A DNA stretch of 43,649 bases from an uncultured Candidatus Saccharibacteria bacterium (GTDB lineage Bacteria; Patescibacteriota; Saccharimonadia; Saccharimonadales; Saccharimonadaceae). The stretch lies in assembly GCA_946414345.1 (NCBI GenBank), contig CAMKOB010000007.1, positions 1 through 43,649 on the forward strand, read 5' to 3'. The translations under genes were made by a program, and so were the position numbers. Of this stretch, positions 1 to 9,396 are shown piece by piece (positions within the stretch are counted from its first letter, which is position 1; the number at the start of each line of letters is the position of its first letter). The notes under the pieces are model-generated. The model was not told where the DNA came from. It saw only the letters and a program-made list of their open reading frames with translations, and made no database searches.

Positions 1-97
1 TATCTGGCACATTGGTGTCTGGATTAGTATCCGCATCGGTATCCGGTACCACAGCCGGAGTAGCATCATTTACATTAATTAAGAGTTTTGATGACAT
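1..97 (-). CDS. N-terminus of a surface/membrane protein, cut by the window edge
   Basis: Only the first 32 codons are inside the window. They read MSSKL-LINVNDATP, then a Pro/Asp/Thr-rich stretch containing VPDTD and NPDTN. The opening matches the opening of the protein encoded at 25716-27689 (MSSKL-SVNVNDPNA), so the two are probably paralogues sharing a leader module. In that paralogue a PDTG motif and a membrane segment follow. A consensus-like promoter lies about 45 bases upstream. The rest of the protein cannot be seen, so no function is given. Confidence 0.7.
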   Translation of the reverse strand, partial: MSSKLLINVNDATPAVVPDTDADTNPDTNVPD

Positions 98-142
98 GTC
101 TTTTTGCCTTTTTATGTTTGTGTTTATAAACTTTATGATTAT

Positions 143-171
143 ATTATAAAGCAAGAAGCAAAAACAGTCAA
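143..171 (-). promoter_or_regulatory. Sigma70-type promoter for the left-edge gene
   Basis: On the minus strand TTGACT (166-171) and TATAAT (143-148) are separated by 17 bases. It lies between the end of the LCP gene and the start codon at 97, so it drives the truncated left-edge gene. Confidence 0.75.
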
Positions 172-186
172 CAACAATCTAAAAAA

Positions 187-1368
187 CTATTCCCCATCCA
201 CCGCCAAATACTCATCAATCGTAGCGATTATTTGAGCATAAGACTCCTCGTCTGGCAACATAACCCAAAGCGGCATATCTTCGCCATACGTATAAGTCGG
301 GAGCATATCACCAACACCATCAAGCCCAATCGATTTTATTTGCCAGCTGCTACCGTTCGCCAACTGAAAACGCAAAAACGTCGTAATGTCATCCCGCGTA
401 AATGAAGTTTTAAACGAATCTGCCGCAATCTCAAGGATTTCCGGTAGTCTCAACAGATAATCTTTTGAACTCACGAATTTATTAATAATCGCCGTCAACA
501 CTTCCTGCTGGTTCTCGCCACGATGCCTGTCGCCCCGCCCATAAGTTTTGCGTTCCCGCGCAAATCGCAAAGCACAATCACCATCAACATGTTGCGTACC
601 AACATAAAAATAGCATTTTTTCTTCCCATCCGTTTTACTTTCCGCACCGAGCAACATCTCCGTATCCGAATATATATCAATCCCATCCAATTCATCCACC
701 ACCTTTATCACCGTATCAAAACTCACCTTCACTGTGTAGCTAATTTCAATCCCCAAAAAGTCCTCCAAAGTCGCTTTACTGAGTTCGATATTATTATTTA
801 ATCCGGCATGCGTAAGCTTATCACGCAACCCCGTCGTACCATGTAACTGCACATAAGTATCACGCGGAATCGACACCAAAAGCAATTTATGTCGCAAAGG
901 ATTCACCACCATCAAAATATTCACATCAGACCGCGCAGTCGGATCATCCACATTCGTCCGCGAATCGCTTCCAGACAAATACACAATAAATGGCTCAGCA
1001 GTGATATCAATATTAGTTTCAACCACTTCGCTACTTTCATCGCTCACCATACTCACTTTATCCAAAAAATCATTAAACGCTTGCATATAGCGCAGAGCGA
1101 AGACTCCACATATTGTACACATCAACGACACCACCATACACACAACTCGTGTCGTAATAATCGGCTTTTTCTTCACAAACACCGGCACCACGCACCCACC
1201 AACCAATAGCACAAGAATCATCGTCGCAAGAACCACAACCCAAGCCTCAAAAATCCGCATCCTACACAAAGCTACCACGCACATTATAGATACTATCGTC
1301 TGTACCAATACCAACGCAAAACCAAAAATTCGCCAAATTAGATTTTTCAAAGATTTATTTTTTTTCAT
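187..1368 (-). CDS. LytR-CpsA-Psr (LCP) family wall-polymer transferase
   Basis: This 393-residue protein has three predicted membrane helices near residues 13-35, 42-64 and 75-92, then an extracytoplasmic LCP domain from about residue 128. Diagnostic motifs are LSGSDSR, SIPRDTYV, the DGIDI segment and the Arg-rich RFARERKTYGRGD followed by ENQQEVL. LCP enzymes move undecaprenyl-linked anionic polymers onto peptidoglycan. It is the last gene of a polymer-assembly cluster, and its start overlaps the end of galE by 14 bases, suggesting translational coupling. The family call is secure; the polymer is inferred from the neighbours. Confidence 0.92.
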   Translation of the reverse strand: MKKNKSLKNLIWRIFGFALVLVQTIVSIMCVVALCRMRIFEAWVVVLATMILVLLVGGCVVPVFVKKKPIITTRVVCMVVSLMCTICGVFALRYMQAFNDFLDKVSMVSDESSEVVETNIDITAEPFIVYLSGSDSRTNVDDPTARSDVNILMVVNPLRHKLLLVSIPRDTYVQLHGTTGLRDKLTHAGLNNNIELSKATLEDFLGIEISYTVKVSFDTVIKVVDELDGIDIYSDTEMLLGAESKTDGKKKCYFYVGTQHVDGDCALRFARERKTYGRGDRHRGENQQEVLTAIINKFVSSKDYLLRLPEILEIAADSFKTSFTRDDITTFLRFQLANGSSWQIKSIGLDGVGDMLPTYTYGEDMPLWVMLPDEESYAQIIATIDEYLAVDGE

Positions 1369-2359
1369 AATGTTTCAAATAATTAATCGTATCTCGCATC
1401 GCATCAGCTATAGTGAGCTTCGTCTTCCACTTTAATTCCATTTCTGCTTTTGTTGGATCAGCAAAAACTTTAGCAAGATCGCCCGGTCGGCGCGCAGTTA
1501 TTTTATACGGCAAAGATTTACCACTAGCCTTTTCAAACGCTCTAATCATTTCCATCACCGAAGTTGCTTCACCAGTGCCAAGATTATAGATTTGCACACC
1601 CGGCCCCATCTTTTCTATTGCCATTACGTGTCCACACGCCAAATCTACAACGTGGATATAATCACGCATACCAGTGCCATCCGGCGTGTTGTAATCGTTA
1701 CCATAAACAGACAGCGTCGGAATCTCACCGGTAGATACTTTCATAATAATTGGCATCAAGTTATTCGGAATATCATTTGGGTCTTCACCAATCAATCCGG
1801 ATGCATGTGCACCTACAGGATTAAAGTACCGCAAAATCGTCACTTCAAAATCTGGATTTGCCGTAGCGGTATCCTTCAATATTTGTTCGATCATGTATTT
1901 GGTCTGACCATAAGGATTGGTAATGCCAACACCAGTTTGGCTATCCTCGGTCAATTTTACACCATCTTGGTCGCCATACACTGTAGCCGAAGACGAAAAA
2001 ATCATTTTATTTACTTTATGTTTTTTCATGACTTCAAGTAAGTTAATCGTAGTACCAATATTATTATAATAATAAAGCAATGGCTTCTCCACCGACTCTC
2101 CCACAGCCTTTAAGCCCGCAAAGTGCATCACTGCGTCATAGTGAGAATTTGCAAAAACTTCATCAAGTTTGTTTTTATCGAGCAAATCCACATGATAGAA
2201 CTTTGGTCTTACGCCAGTGATTTCTTCGATTCCATCCAGAACAGTGATTTTACTATTAAAAAGATTGTCAACAATCTCGACATCGTAACCACGATTAATT
2301 AGTTCAACCGCAGTATGCGAACCAATGTATCCTGTGCCACCAGTTAATAGTATTTTCAT
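1355..2359 (-). CDS. galE: UDP-glucose 4-epimerase
   Basis: This is an extended short-chain dehydrogenase of 334 residues. It has the NAD-binding GGTGYIGSH motif at residues 7-15, a serine-rich SSSATVYGD segment, and the catalytic Tyr-Lys pair in YGQTK. It interconverts UDP-Glc and UDP-Gal (or the GlcNAc/GalNAc pair), supplying precursors to the glycosyltransferases upstream. An in-frame ATG 18 bases earlier exists, but the start at 2359 is preferred because AAAGG lies just before it and no ribosome site precedes the earlier one. A TATAAT in the short gap after the cytidylyltransferase gene may give it its own promoter. Confidence 0.93.
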   Translation of the reverse strand: MKILLTGGTGYIGSHTAVELINRGYDVEIVDNLFNSKITVLDGIEEITGVRPKFYHVDLLDKNKLDEVFANSHYDAVMHFAGLKAVGESVEKPLLYYYNNIGTTINLLEVMKKHKVNKMIFSSSATVYGDQDGVKLTEDSQTGVGITNPYGQTKYMIEQILKDTATANPDFEVTILRYFNPVGAHASGLIGEDPNDIPNNLMPIIMKVSTGEIPTLSVYGNDYNTPDGTGMRDYIHVVDLACGHVMAIEKMGPGVQIYNLGTGEATSVMEMIRAFEKASGKSLPYKITARRPGDLAKVFADPTKAEMELKWKTKLTIADAMRDTINYLKHYEKK

Positions 2360-2393
2360 TCCTACCTTTAATCCCATTATATATTAAAATATG

Positions 2394-2906
2394 TTAAAAC
2401 AACGACTTAAAAAAAGTAGCAAATTTAAATCTTTTGGTAATTCTATTCTCGGAATTCTTCTCCTTCGTAATAGCATCTGTCACAGGAGTTTTATTTGTAA
2501 TTTTCTCACGAAGCATCGTTGAAGAAACCCTTTTGGTGTATGGGAAATAAACAAATTCCACACCAACCTTTTTTAGCTTATCTTCTATCTCATTATAAGT
2601 TGAAGAATTTTTCCAATCATCACCATGAAAAAGCACATCAAAGTGTTCTTTTTCCCAAGCAGCATATTTATCCATCGTAGTCTGAGGAACTACTTTATCA
2701 ACATATTTAATTGACTCAACAATCTTCATGCGGTCTTCAAAAGGAATGATAGGCGTTTTATGTTTATAATTTTGAACAAGCTCATCGGTGCTGACACCAA
2801 CAATAAGATAATCACACTGTTCTTTAGCGCGCTTCAAAATGTTTAAATGCCCCACATGGAACATATCATAAACACCAGTAGTGTATCCAACTCTATACTT
2901 TTTCAT
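2394..2906 (-). CDS. tagD: Glycerol-3-phosphate cytidylyltransferase-like protein (TagD type)
   Basis: A 170-residue nucleotidyltransferase of the HxGH superfamily. It opens with VGYTTGVYDMFHVGH, containing the CTP-binding HVGH at about residues 17-20, and has FHGDDW and a late RVSSTMLR segment in the place of the family's RTEGISTT signature. TagD-type enzymes make CDP-glycerol from CTP and glycerol-3-phosphate. That fits the CDP-glycerol transferase homologue at 4388-5518. The basic 25-residue tail is not part of the core fold. The substrate is inferred; another alcohol phosphate is possible. The promoter layout suggests a leaderless mRNA. Confidence 0.82.
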   Translation of the reverse strand: MKKYRVGYTTGVYDMFHVGHLNILKRAKEQCDYLIVGVSTDELVQNYKHKTPIIPFEDRMKIVESIKYVDKVVPQTTMDKYAAWEKEHFDVLFHGDDWKNSSTYNEIEDKLKKVGVEFVYFPYTKRVSSTMLREKITNKTPVTDAITKEKNSENRITKRFKFATFFKSLF

Positions 2907-2912
2907 AACTAT

Positions 2913-2941
2913 ATTTTATCACTAATTTGTTTATTTGTCAA
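2913..2941 (-). promoter_or_regulatory. Promoter for tagD, giving a leaderless transcript
   Basis: Minus-strand TTGACA (2936-2941), a 17-base spacer and TAAAAT (2913-2918). Only six bases separate the -10 box from the ATG at 2906, so the expected transcription start is the A of the start codon. Confidence 0.75.
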
Positions 2942-2955
2942 TTATATTACAGAGG

Positions 2956-4395
2956 TTAAGAACCCGCCGTCTCATCAATAGTTTTATTTACACTCTTTTT
3001 TCTAAATTTAAGCATACTCAGAATACTCTTCATGTTATTACGATTTACCAAAAACACATATATCCCCACGAACAAAATATTCACAATGTTTAGCCACATA
3101 ATGTCAAGATGATACATTACGGCCGAAGTAATAAAAATTATCGTAAATAATGCAAAACCCTTATAATCAAACTTGTATTTGACATATTTCTGACAATCAC
3201 GCACACGGTAGATTCCCATCGCCATATAAGAAACAAGCGTCGAGATTGTCGCAGCATGGATTCCAATAAAATGGATCAACACTAAATCAACCACAATATT
3301 AATCGCGGCAGAAATCATTGTAGTATTCGCAATCGCTTTAGTCTTTTTCTTCGCAACATAAATTCCGCCAACTAGACTAATTAAAACATGCCAACTGTTA
3401 GCATATAGAAGCACCGGAATATAATCAAAGGATAACCGATAATCCTTTCCAATTATAATATCAAAAATAATCGGAAGCGCTACAAGAATAATCAAAGCGA
3501 TACTTGAAAACAGCATCAATAATTGATTGATCATTTTTGTAAAAAAATCATCCCTATCTTTATCTTCAATATGTACCGACGCAGTTTCTTGCCACGACAC
3601 ATTAAATATAGAAAAGATGCTATTTAATATATTTGAAAACTTACACGATACTGTATAAATACCATTTGCGGAGGCATTTAAGAACATCCTAATAATCGTT
3701 CTGTCGGAAACATTCACTACCCACCAAGACAGAGAATTTGGAATCATTGGAATTGAAAATTTCAGGAATTCCTTAATAATCTTTTTAGAAACCAATTTGA
3801 AAGAAATGTTTCTATATAGTTTTGCACTAAAGAAAACATACAAAAAACAAAGAATATTTGCAACGGACGATGAAATTAAAATACTTTCAGCTCCATAACT
3901 CATAAATATTATTAAGACTATGTTCACGATTAAAGTGGTTACTCCAGTTATTACACTAACAATCGCATAGCAAGCAATCTTACCTATACCTCGAAGTATT
4001 TGCAAAGTAACACCGGAGACCATTAGGACAATTAGATTCAAAACAATCCATAAAAAGTTAGGTAAAACGACAAAAAATGAGACAATCAAACAAGCCAGTA
4101 ACGCAAAAATAATAGACCAAGACAAAATAAACATTATATTACTAATTATTACTTTTGCCTTCTCTGGCGTTTTTCTACAATCAACCAAAAATCTAAACGT
4201 TGCACTGTCCATCCGAAGAGTTAAGACAGGAACGAGTAAAGTTAGATATGATTGAATTAAATCAACAGTGCCGTAATCATTTGTGGCAAGTTTAGAAGTA
4301 TAAAGCGGGAGCAAAAGAAGGCTCATAAACTGCGTAGCAAATTTACCAAGCAACAAAATCAACGTGTTCTTAATATATTCTTTACTTTTACTCAT
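2956..4395 (-). CDS. Wzx-type polysaccharide flippase (MOP superfamily)
   Basis: About 479 residues with roughly 12-14 hydrophobic helices spread along the whole length, as in Wzx/MATE-like lipid-linked oligosaccharide flippases. The N-terminal LLLGKFATQFMSLLLLPLYT and following TNDYGTVDLI are typical of the polysaccharide biosynthesis protein family. It would turn undecaprenyl-linked repeat units across the membrane for polymerisation and LCP-mediated attachment. The start at 4395 overlaps the end of the upstream transferase gene by 8 bases and follows a GAGGGGG ribosome site. An upstream ATG at 4419 lies inside the neighbour and is less likely. Confidence 0.88.
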   Translation of the reverse strand: MSKSKEYIKNTLILLLGKFATQFMSLLLLPLYTSKLATNDYGTVDLIQSYLTLLVPVLTLRMDSATFRFLVDCRKTPEKAKVIISNIMFILSWSIIFALLACLIVSFFVVLPNFLWIVLNLIVLMVSGVTLQILRGIGKIACYAIVSVITGVTTLIVNIVLIIFMSYGAESILISSSVANILCFLYVFFSAKLYRNISFKLVSKKIIKEFLKFSIPMIPNSLSWWVVNVSDRTIIRMFLNASANGIYTVSCKFSNILNSIFSIFNVSWQETASVHIEDKDRDDFFTKMINQLLMLFSSIALIILVALPIIFDIIIGKDYRLSFDYIPVLLYANSWHVLISLVGGIYVAKKKTKAIANTTMISAAINIVVDLVLIHFIGIHAATISTLVSYMAMGIYRVRDCQKYVKYKFDYKGFALFTIIFITSAVMYHLDIMWLNIVNILFVGIYVFLVNRNNMKSILSMLKFRKKSVNKTIDETAGS

Positions 4396-5518
4396 CCGCC
4401 CCCTCACATTTTTTTGCAATCAAATCAGCAATTGTTTTGGTGGCGTTTCCTTTTTCGCACAAACCAATACACTCTCCAAACTTTTCAATGTCTTTTGCGT
4501 ATTCTTTTTTATCGAAATTCTTTACCACAGAAACAAGTTCTTTAATGCTGGTGGTCTTTTTGAATGGAAGTTCGTCGAATGTAAAATATAATTCACGCTC
4601 ATTATCTAAGTATTGTTTTAAATCTGGCACATACAAAATACATGGTTTCTTCGCAATCATCATATCAAAACAACAACCAGAATAATCAGTAATGAGATAA
4701 TCAACCGCACAAATCAATTCTTGCATATCCGGATACTTCGATGCGTTAACTACGCCACTCTTTGTCTCAACATTGCTCATGTGCGGGTGCAATTTCATTA
4801 CTACTTCATATTTATTGCCAAGTGCATTAGCGAATTCATCACAGTTCAAATAACGGTCATCAAGTATCTTATCCTTGCGGAAAGTAGGTGCATAAAGAAC
4901 TAATCTCTTTGAAGAATCGATACCATATTGCCTACAAATCTTTTCACGGAAAGATTTGGATTTTTCATCATCAAGTAACATATCGCAGCGCGGAGTACCA
5001 CATTCTAGAACTTCGCCACCGTACCAGAAAGAATTCTTATAAATATTCGTGCTAAAACGACATCCAGAAGTGATGAGATCAATCATCTTTGAATCATTTT
5101 TTGCCGCTCTAATATAATTTGCGCTTAAATACGGCTCAGCATCTTTTTCAATTTTCTTCAATCTTAAAGAGCTATGCCACGTCTGAAGGTAAAATTGGCT
5201 TTTACGCTTTTTTAGTCCATATGGTTTACGCGAATTATCAATCCAAACGCGCGCGGTAGATAGATAATATAGTCCAGATAAAGACCTACGTTTAACCTTC
5301 TTAATCTCTTTCGGAAAACCATTCGTATTTAAATCAGAGACTAACCAAATAATTTCATAACCACCACGCCCAATTAGTTCTCCTGCAATATACTTAACGC
5401 TATCACCAAAACCTTTTCCGAAAAAACTGCTAATCACAATACGATTCTTTTTGATCGGCAGTATTCTAAAAAACGAGCCCAGGACCGTATACCAGATTAT
5501 TAATACAATTTTCTTCAT
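4388..5518 (-). CDS. CDP-glycerol:poly(glycerophosphate) glycerophosphotransferase family protein (TagB/TagF type)
   Basis: This 376-residue protein starts with a hydrophobic segment and then has hallmarks of the TagB/TagF family: FYLQTWHSS, APTFRKDK, MKLHPHM and DYLITDYSGCCFDMM. In this GT-B-like family the His of the LHPH region and the ITDYSS-like loop bind the CDP-polyol. It transfers a polyol phosphate onto a lipid-linked acceptor. Together with tagD it suggests a polymer containing glycerol-phosphate or a similar unit. It lies between the polymerase (4-base gap) and the flippase (8-base overlap). Whether it primes or polymerises cannot be told. Confidence 0.88.
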   Translation of the reverse strand: MKKIVLIIWYTVLGSFFRILPIKKNRIVISSFFGKGFGDSVKYIAGELIGRGGYEIIWLVSDLNTNGFPKEIKKVKRRSLSGLYYLSTARVWIDNSRKPYGLKKRKSQFYLQTWHSSLRLKKIEKDAEPYLSANYIRAAKNDSKMIDLITSGCRFSTNIYKNSFWYGGEVLECGTPRCDMLLDDEKSKSFREKICRQYGIDSSKRLVLYAPTFRKDKILDDRYLNCDEFANALGNKYEVVMKLHPHMSNVETKSGVVNASKYPDMQELICAVDYLITDYSGCCFDMMIAKKPCILYVPDLKQYLDNERELYFTFDELPFKKTTSIKELVSVVKNFDKKEYAKDIEKFGECIGLCEKGNATKTIADLIAKKCEGADE

Positions 5519-5522
5519 CTCG

Positions 5523-6779
5523 TTATCCTATCAGATGCACTGCGCCTCTTAGCATCTCATATATTACTTTGAAGCCAGAAGTGGTAAAGAAATTTACCAT
5601 TGTTTCTGCGGTATTGGTATTAGAAATCTGGTACAAAACATTGTAAAACATCAAGGCTAAAGCATATAATGTTAGCACATGAAAAATCCTTCTATTTTTC
5701 TCAGAAATAATATCAACCTGGACCAGAATAACCGGGCTAAATAACACAACGATAGCCTCGAATCTCCAAAATGCACCAGTTTTAATGTTTAGACAACCTA
5801 GCGCAAAAACAGCAACTAAAAATAGAAAACCAACCATAGGTTTATTAAGAAGTGGCTCTTCACTAAGCTTATTTGGTCTTTTCCTAAACAATATATATAT
5901 AATAAAGAGGATGAAAATCGTACCAAATACTTTTATAAGCATTGACGATGTTGATGATTCAATTTGAGTTGCCCAACCACCAGACGTCCAGTGCAAATAG
6001 TAATATGCCTTATTAATTGCACTAGAAAGAACATTACCAATAGGGCCAGATAATATACCAGCAACATGGCCATACAGAAAATCGACGATTGTCGGGAATA
6101 AAAGAACCAATGATAAAATAACCCATTTTGCCTTGTTTAGTTTTCTAAAGAGCACGCATAGTAACCTAATAACTATTATCACAACCGCCGAAGAATGAAG
6201 ACCAATAGGAAGAATATACAGTAAGAAAGTAGCTAAATTATGTTTCTTCTGAATCATGTCGCGGTATACAGCAAAAGAAACAAGCATAAATGAAAGAACG
6301 CATCTCGTGTTTAGAATAATTGTGTATGGTGCTAGTATACCAACCGCAATTAATCCAAGAAATAAAGCATCACAAACACGATATTTCTTTCCGGATCGTT
6401 CAATCATATCGAACAGAATATAGAAGACAATAAAATAAATGATAAAACCAACAATAAACGGCAATATGTAATTATTCCCACATTTATTAACAAAAAAGAA
6501 TAAACCGTCCCTCAAAAACAGGTTCTCTGAATCCTTTGCAAGTATTTCACCAAAACTGTAATTAGAATAAGTATTAATCTGACTAAAGTATGTTAATAAG
6601 TCATTTGATTCCGAAAAGAAACGCAAACTATAGCCAAAAGTACCAAAAATCATACCAAAAGGAATTGCAAGGCATTTTGGTCTACCAGTAATCTCCTTAT
6701 TCCAGTTCTTCAAACAAAAACACAGAATTATTAACAAGGCTAAAGCAGGAGATAGTAATGACGCAATAATAATCCCCAT
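5523..6779 (-). CDS. EpsG-like polysaccharide polymerase
   Basis: A polytopic membrane protein of 418 residues with about 11-12 helices. Central features fit the EpsG/Wzy-like polymerases: SLRFFSESNDLLTYF early, NTRCVLSFMLVSFAVYRDM in the middle, and an IGLHSSAVVI motif equivalent to the conserved liHsSa segment. It would link flipped repeat units outside the membrane. A strong ribosome site, AAAGGAGAAGG, precedes the ATG at 6779. Sequence conservation in this family is low, so the call rests on topology, these motifs and the cluster context. Confidence 0.75.
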   Translation of the reverse strand: MGIIIASLLSPALALLIILCFCLKNWNKEITGRPKCLAIPFGMIFGTFGYSLRFFSESNDLLTYFSQINTYSNYSFGEILAKDSENLFLRDGLFFFVNKCGNNYILPFIVGFIIYFIVFYILFDMIERSGKKYRVCDALFLGLIAVGILAPYTIILNTRCVLSFMLVSFAVYRDMIQKKHNLATFLLYILPIGLHSSAVVIIVIRLLCVLFRKLNKAKWVILSLVLLFPTIVDFLYGHVAGILSGPIGNVLSSAINKAYYYLHWTSGGWATQIESSTSSMLIKVFGTIFILFIIYILFRKRPNKLSEEPLLNKPMVGFLFLVAVFALGCLNIKTGAFWRFEAIVVLFSPVILVQVDIISEKNRRIFHVLTLYALALMFYNVLYQISNTNTAETMVNFFTTSGFKVIYEMLRGAVHLIG

Positions 6780-6792
6780 TTATCCTTCTCCT

Positions 6793-7683
6793 TTAGTTTC
6801 CATTTTTCCTTAATCTTTTTAGATAAAAAATCTGTCTCAAATTACTTGGGAATAAAGCGACTACCATTCTAACAAATGAATTATAGAAGAATCTAGGTAA
6901 ACCAATAGTACGAAGCTTAAGAATTTCTTTTTCAAAATAGATCGCTTTCTTTATATATGAAAAGCCGCCACGACGTTTAATCATGCCAGCACCAGCTCTT
7001 ACTTTTACGAGCGGCTCCTGGATATTATAAAAAATACATCCATTCTTTGCCATTCTACACCAAAGATAGTAATCCTCAAAATACGGACAATCGATATAAC
7101 CGCCAGCAGCAAGAACTTTATCTCTTCGGTATATAATAGATACATGGTTAAGAGGGTTTCTCTTCTTCATATAATTCTTAATTTCAGAATCAGTCTCCGG
7201 TACACTTCTAGTAGACATAATATTATTTAAATCTTCATCATACTCATGAATACATGAACCGATAACATCAAGTTCTGGTTTTTTTGTCAATACAGAAAAT
7301 TGTTTTTCAAATCTTTTTTGCTCACAACAATCATCAGTATCCATTCTAGCCACAAAATCAAAACTACAATGACGCATTCCTTCATTCAAAGATTTGCCAA
7401 GTCCGACATTCTTTTTTAATTCAATCACCTTGAAAAAAGAATGTTTTGTTTGATAATCTTTGATAACTTCATTTAGCGAATCAGTAAGCGGGCCATCTTT
7501 TACAAGTACAATTTCAGTCGGAGCAAGCGTTTGCTTAATAACGCTATCCAATGCGAACTTTAAATATTCTGGTTTTTCTTTTTTATAAACACTCATCAAA
7601 ACAGAAAAATTAATGCCTCTCAAAGAGTTGCTTGCGTTTTTTTTGGTTTTTCCATTATATCCCATCTTCTCCATCCTATTCAT
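6793..7683 (-). CDS. Family 2 glycosyltransferase
   Basis: A 296-residue GT-A enzyme. FSVLMSVYKKEKPEYLKFAL opens the nucleotide-binding fold, IVLVKDG provides the first acidic site, and ARMDTDDCCEQKRFEKQ holds the metal-binding DxD. The later FEDYYLWCRMAKNG is the ED-type catalytic-base region. It adds one sugar to the lipid-linked unit at the cytoplasmic face. The ATG at 7683 overlaps the end of the preceding gene by 8 bases. In-frame ATGs at 7674 and 7665 are alternatives, the latter with a GGAG just before it. Donor and acceptor are unknown. Confidence 0.88.
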   Translation of the reverse strand: MNRMEKMGYNGKTKKNASNSLRGINFSVLMSVYKKEKPEYLKFALDSVIKQTLAPTEIVLVKDGPLTDSLNEVIKDYQTKHSFFKVIELKKNVGLGKSLNEGMRHCSFDFVARMDTDDCCEQKRFEKQFSVLTKKPELDVIGSCIHEYDEDLNNIMSTRSVPETDSEIKNYMKKRNPLNHVSIIYRRDKVLAAGGYIDCPYFEDYYLWCRMAKNGCIFYNIQEPLVKVRAGAGMIKRRGGFSYIKKAIYFEKEILKLRTIGLPRFFYNSFVRMVVALFPSNLRQIFYLKRLRKNGN

Positions 7684-8614
7684 ATTTCTTTAACATCGAA
7701 TTTCTAATTCCATAGAGAACAGTTCTTATAATCGGAGCATACTTAAACATTTTTATTATCTTTTTTTCACGCTCAGTAAAGTTTTTATAATCATTTTTGA
7801 TGATACTTTTAATCAATTCTTTGTTGGCATATTTTTTTACTTTATTCTTTTTATACTTATAGTAAGCTTTTAAATATAAATATTTACATCTTCCTTGAAC
7901 ACGCTTATTCTTCGAATCCTTCATGATATATCCATAAGTCACAAAGAATGATTTTGGTTCAATATTTTTTACTTTCTTTGAAAGGAAAGAGCTTTTTCTT
8001 TGTCTATAATTAATAAGTGCGTCATCAATCACCTTAACTGTGTTAATTCGCTTTATATATTCATAAGAAAACAACATATCTTCACACATAGAGATATTTG
8101 CATCGTATTCTAAATTGTATTTGTCGAAAATTTCTTTTTTATAAACTTTATTCCAAGCAAAACCACAGAACTTGTTATCAGACATTAAATAATCTAACGC
8201 CTTTTCTCTTTCCAAAAAATCATTGTTACCTTGTTCTTTGATTCTTTTATTCATATATAAAACATAGTGGCCAAATACTAACAAATCGGCTTCACCAAGA
8301 TTTTTGTCAATTACTTCCAAATAGTTTTTCTCGGCATAATCATCCGGATCAATAAACAAAATGTATTTTCCCTTTGCAACCTTAATACCCGCGTTGCGCG
8401 CATCGCTAAGCCCACCATTCTTCTTGTGCACCACCTTGATTCTAGAATCCTTCTTTGCATACTCATCACAAATCTTCGGACAATTATCCGGAGAACCATC
8501 ATCCACTAGAATAAGCTCATAGTCCTTGAAATCTTGTTTCAAAATGCTATCAACGCATTCTTTAAGGTAAAGTTCGACCTTATAGATTGGAACTATGATT
8601 GAATATTTTGCCAT
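7676..8614 (-). CDS. Family 2 glycosyltransferase
   Basis: A 312-residue GT-A transferase beginning MAKYSIIVPIYKVELYLKEC, with ELILVDDGSPDN for nucleotide binding, LSDARNAGI, and LFIDPDDY with the DxD metal site. The C-terminal 70 residues are very Lys-rich. It is the first gene of the polymer operon running down to the LCP gene. The open frame extends to 8671, but that start lies upstream of the -10 box, so the ATG at 8614 is chosen; GAGGAAAG precedes it. Sugar specificity is not visible. Confidence 0.9.
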   Translation of the reverse strand: MAKYSIIVPIYKVELYLKECVDSILKQDFKDYELILVDDGSPDNCPKICDEYAKKDSRIKVVHKKNGGLSDARNAGIKVAKGKYILFIDPDDYAEKNYLEVIDKNLGEADLLVFGHYVLYMNKRIKEQGNNDFLEREKALDYLMSDNKFCGFAWNKVYKKEIFDKYNLEYDANISMCEDMLFSYEYIKRINTVKVIDDALINYRQRKSSFLSKKVKNIEPKSFFVTYGYIMKDSKNKRVQGRCKYLYLKAYYKYKKNKVKKYANKELIKSIIKNDYKNFTEREKKIIKMFKYAPIIRTVLYGIRNSMLKKYE

Positions 8615-8659
8615 TTTTTCTATTCTTTCCTCAATAAAAAAATCCCCCTCACACCTATT

Positions 8660-8689
8660 ATTATACCACACTTTACCCTATTTAGTCAA
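8660..8689 (-). promoter_or_regulatory. Promoter of the polymer operon
   Basis: Minus-strand TTGACT (8684-8689), an 18-base spacer and TATAAT (8660-8665). The predicted start near 8653 lies about 40 bases before the first glycosyltransferase codon. Confidence 0.75.
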
Positions 8690-8729
8690 CTCCCCACATC
8701 ATAACACACCAACAAAATCAAGCACATAC

Positions 8730-9359
8730 TTATCGGCTATTTTCAGCCATCAGCTCAGCAATCTCATTATGCACTTTTTGCTTACCCGCCTCAGCGCCTT
8801 TTTTCGATAATACCGTCTTTGCCGTCCAGAAAACAATCTTCACATCCTGCCTTAGAGAATAATTTGCCACATATTCCAAATCATAATTAATCTTCTCAAA
8901 AATTGACAAGTCATTCCGGCCTTTTGCTGCCGCCAAACCCGTAATACCTGGTCGCACCATTACACGCCCCCGCTCTCGTTCATTCATATTTTCAAAATAT
9001 TCAGGCACCCATGGTCGTGGCCCGATAAACGCCATCTCACCTTTAAGCACGTTGATTAGTTGTGGAAGCTCGTCAACAGAAGTCCTTCTCAAAATCTTTC
9101 CAAATCTCGTATATTTGTCCTCACAAGACGCATCTCTCACGTCATTATCTGCCACCATGCTTCTAAATTTCATAATTTTGAAAACTTTACCATTCTTGCC
9201 AGTCCTTTCCTGTCGGAAAAATACTGGCCCTGTACTATCCAATTTTATTACTACCGCCACCACCAAAAACAACGGAAGCAATAATAATAACATAAGCATT
9301 GAAAAAAGCAAATCAATCCCCCTCTTGAAAGCTCCGTACTTAAAAATTTTAATCGCCAT
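8730..9359 (-). CDS. Undecaprenyl-phosphate sugar phosphotransferase (bacterial sugar transferase family)
   Basis: A 209-residue monotopic membrane enzyme with one hydrophobic segment near residues 15-40. It then carries the family signatures GPVFFRQERTGKNG, FKIMKFRSM, TSVDELPQLINVLKGEM and FIGPRP. These enzymes (WcaJ/RfbP/PglC type) attach the first sugar-1-phosphate to undecaprenyl phosphate. It therefore starts the repeat unit completed by the genes at 187-8614. It has its own promoter and is separated from the next gene by another promoter. The length is that of the short form, with only the catalytic domain. Confidence 0.92.
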   Translation of the reverse strand: MAIKIFKYGAFKRGIDLLFSMLMLLLLLPLFLVVAVVIKLDSTGPVFFRQERTGKNGKVFKIMKFRSMVADNDVRDASCEDKYTRFGKILRRTSVDELPQLINVLKGEMAFIGPRPWVPEYFENMNERERGRVMVRPGITGLAAAKGRNDLSIFEKINYDLEYVANYSLRQDVKIVFWTAKTVLSKKGAEAGKQKVHNEIAELMAENSR

Positions 9360-9396
9360 TTTTTAACCCAAAAAAAATTCACTCTTGTTTCCCCAT

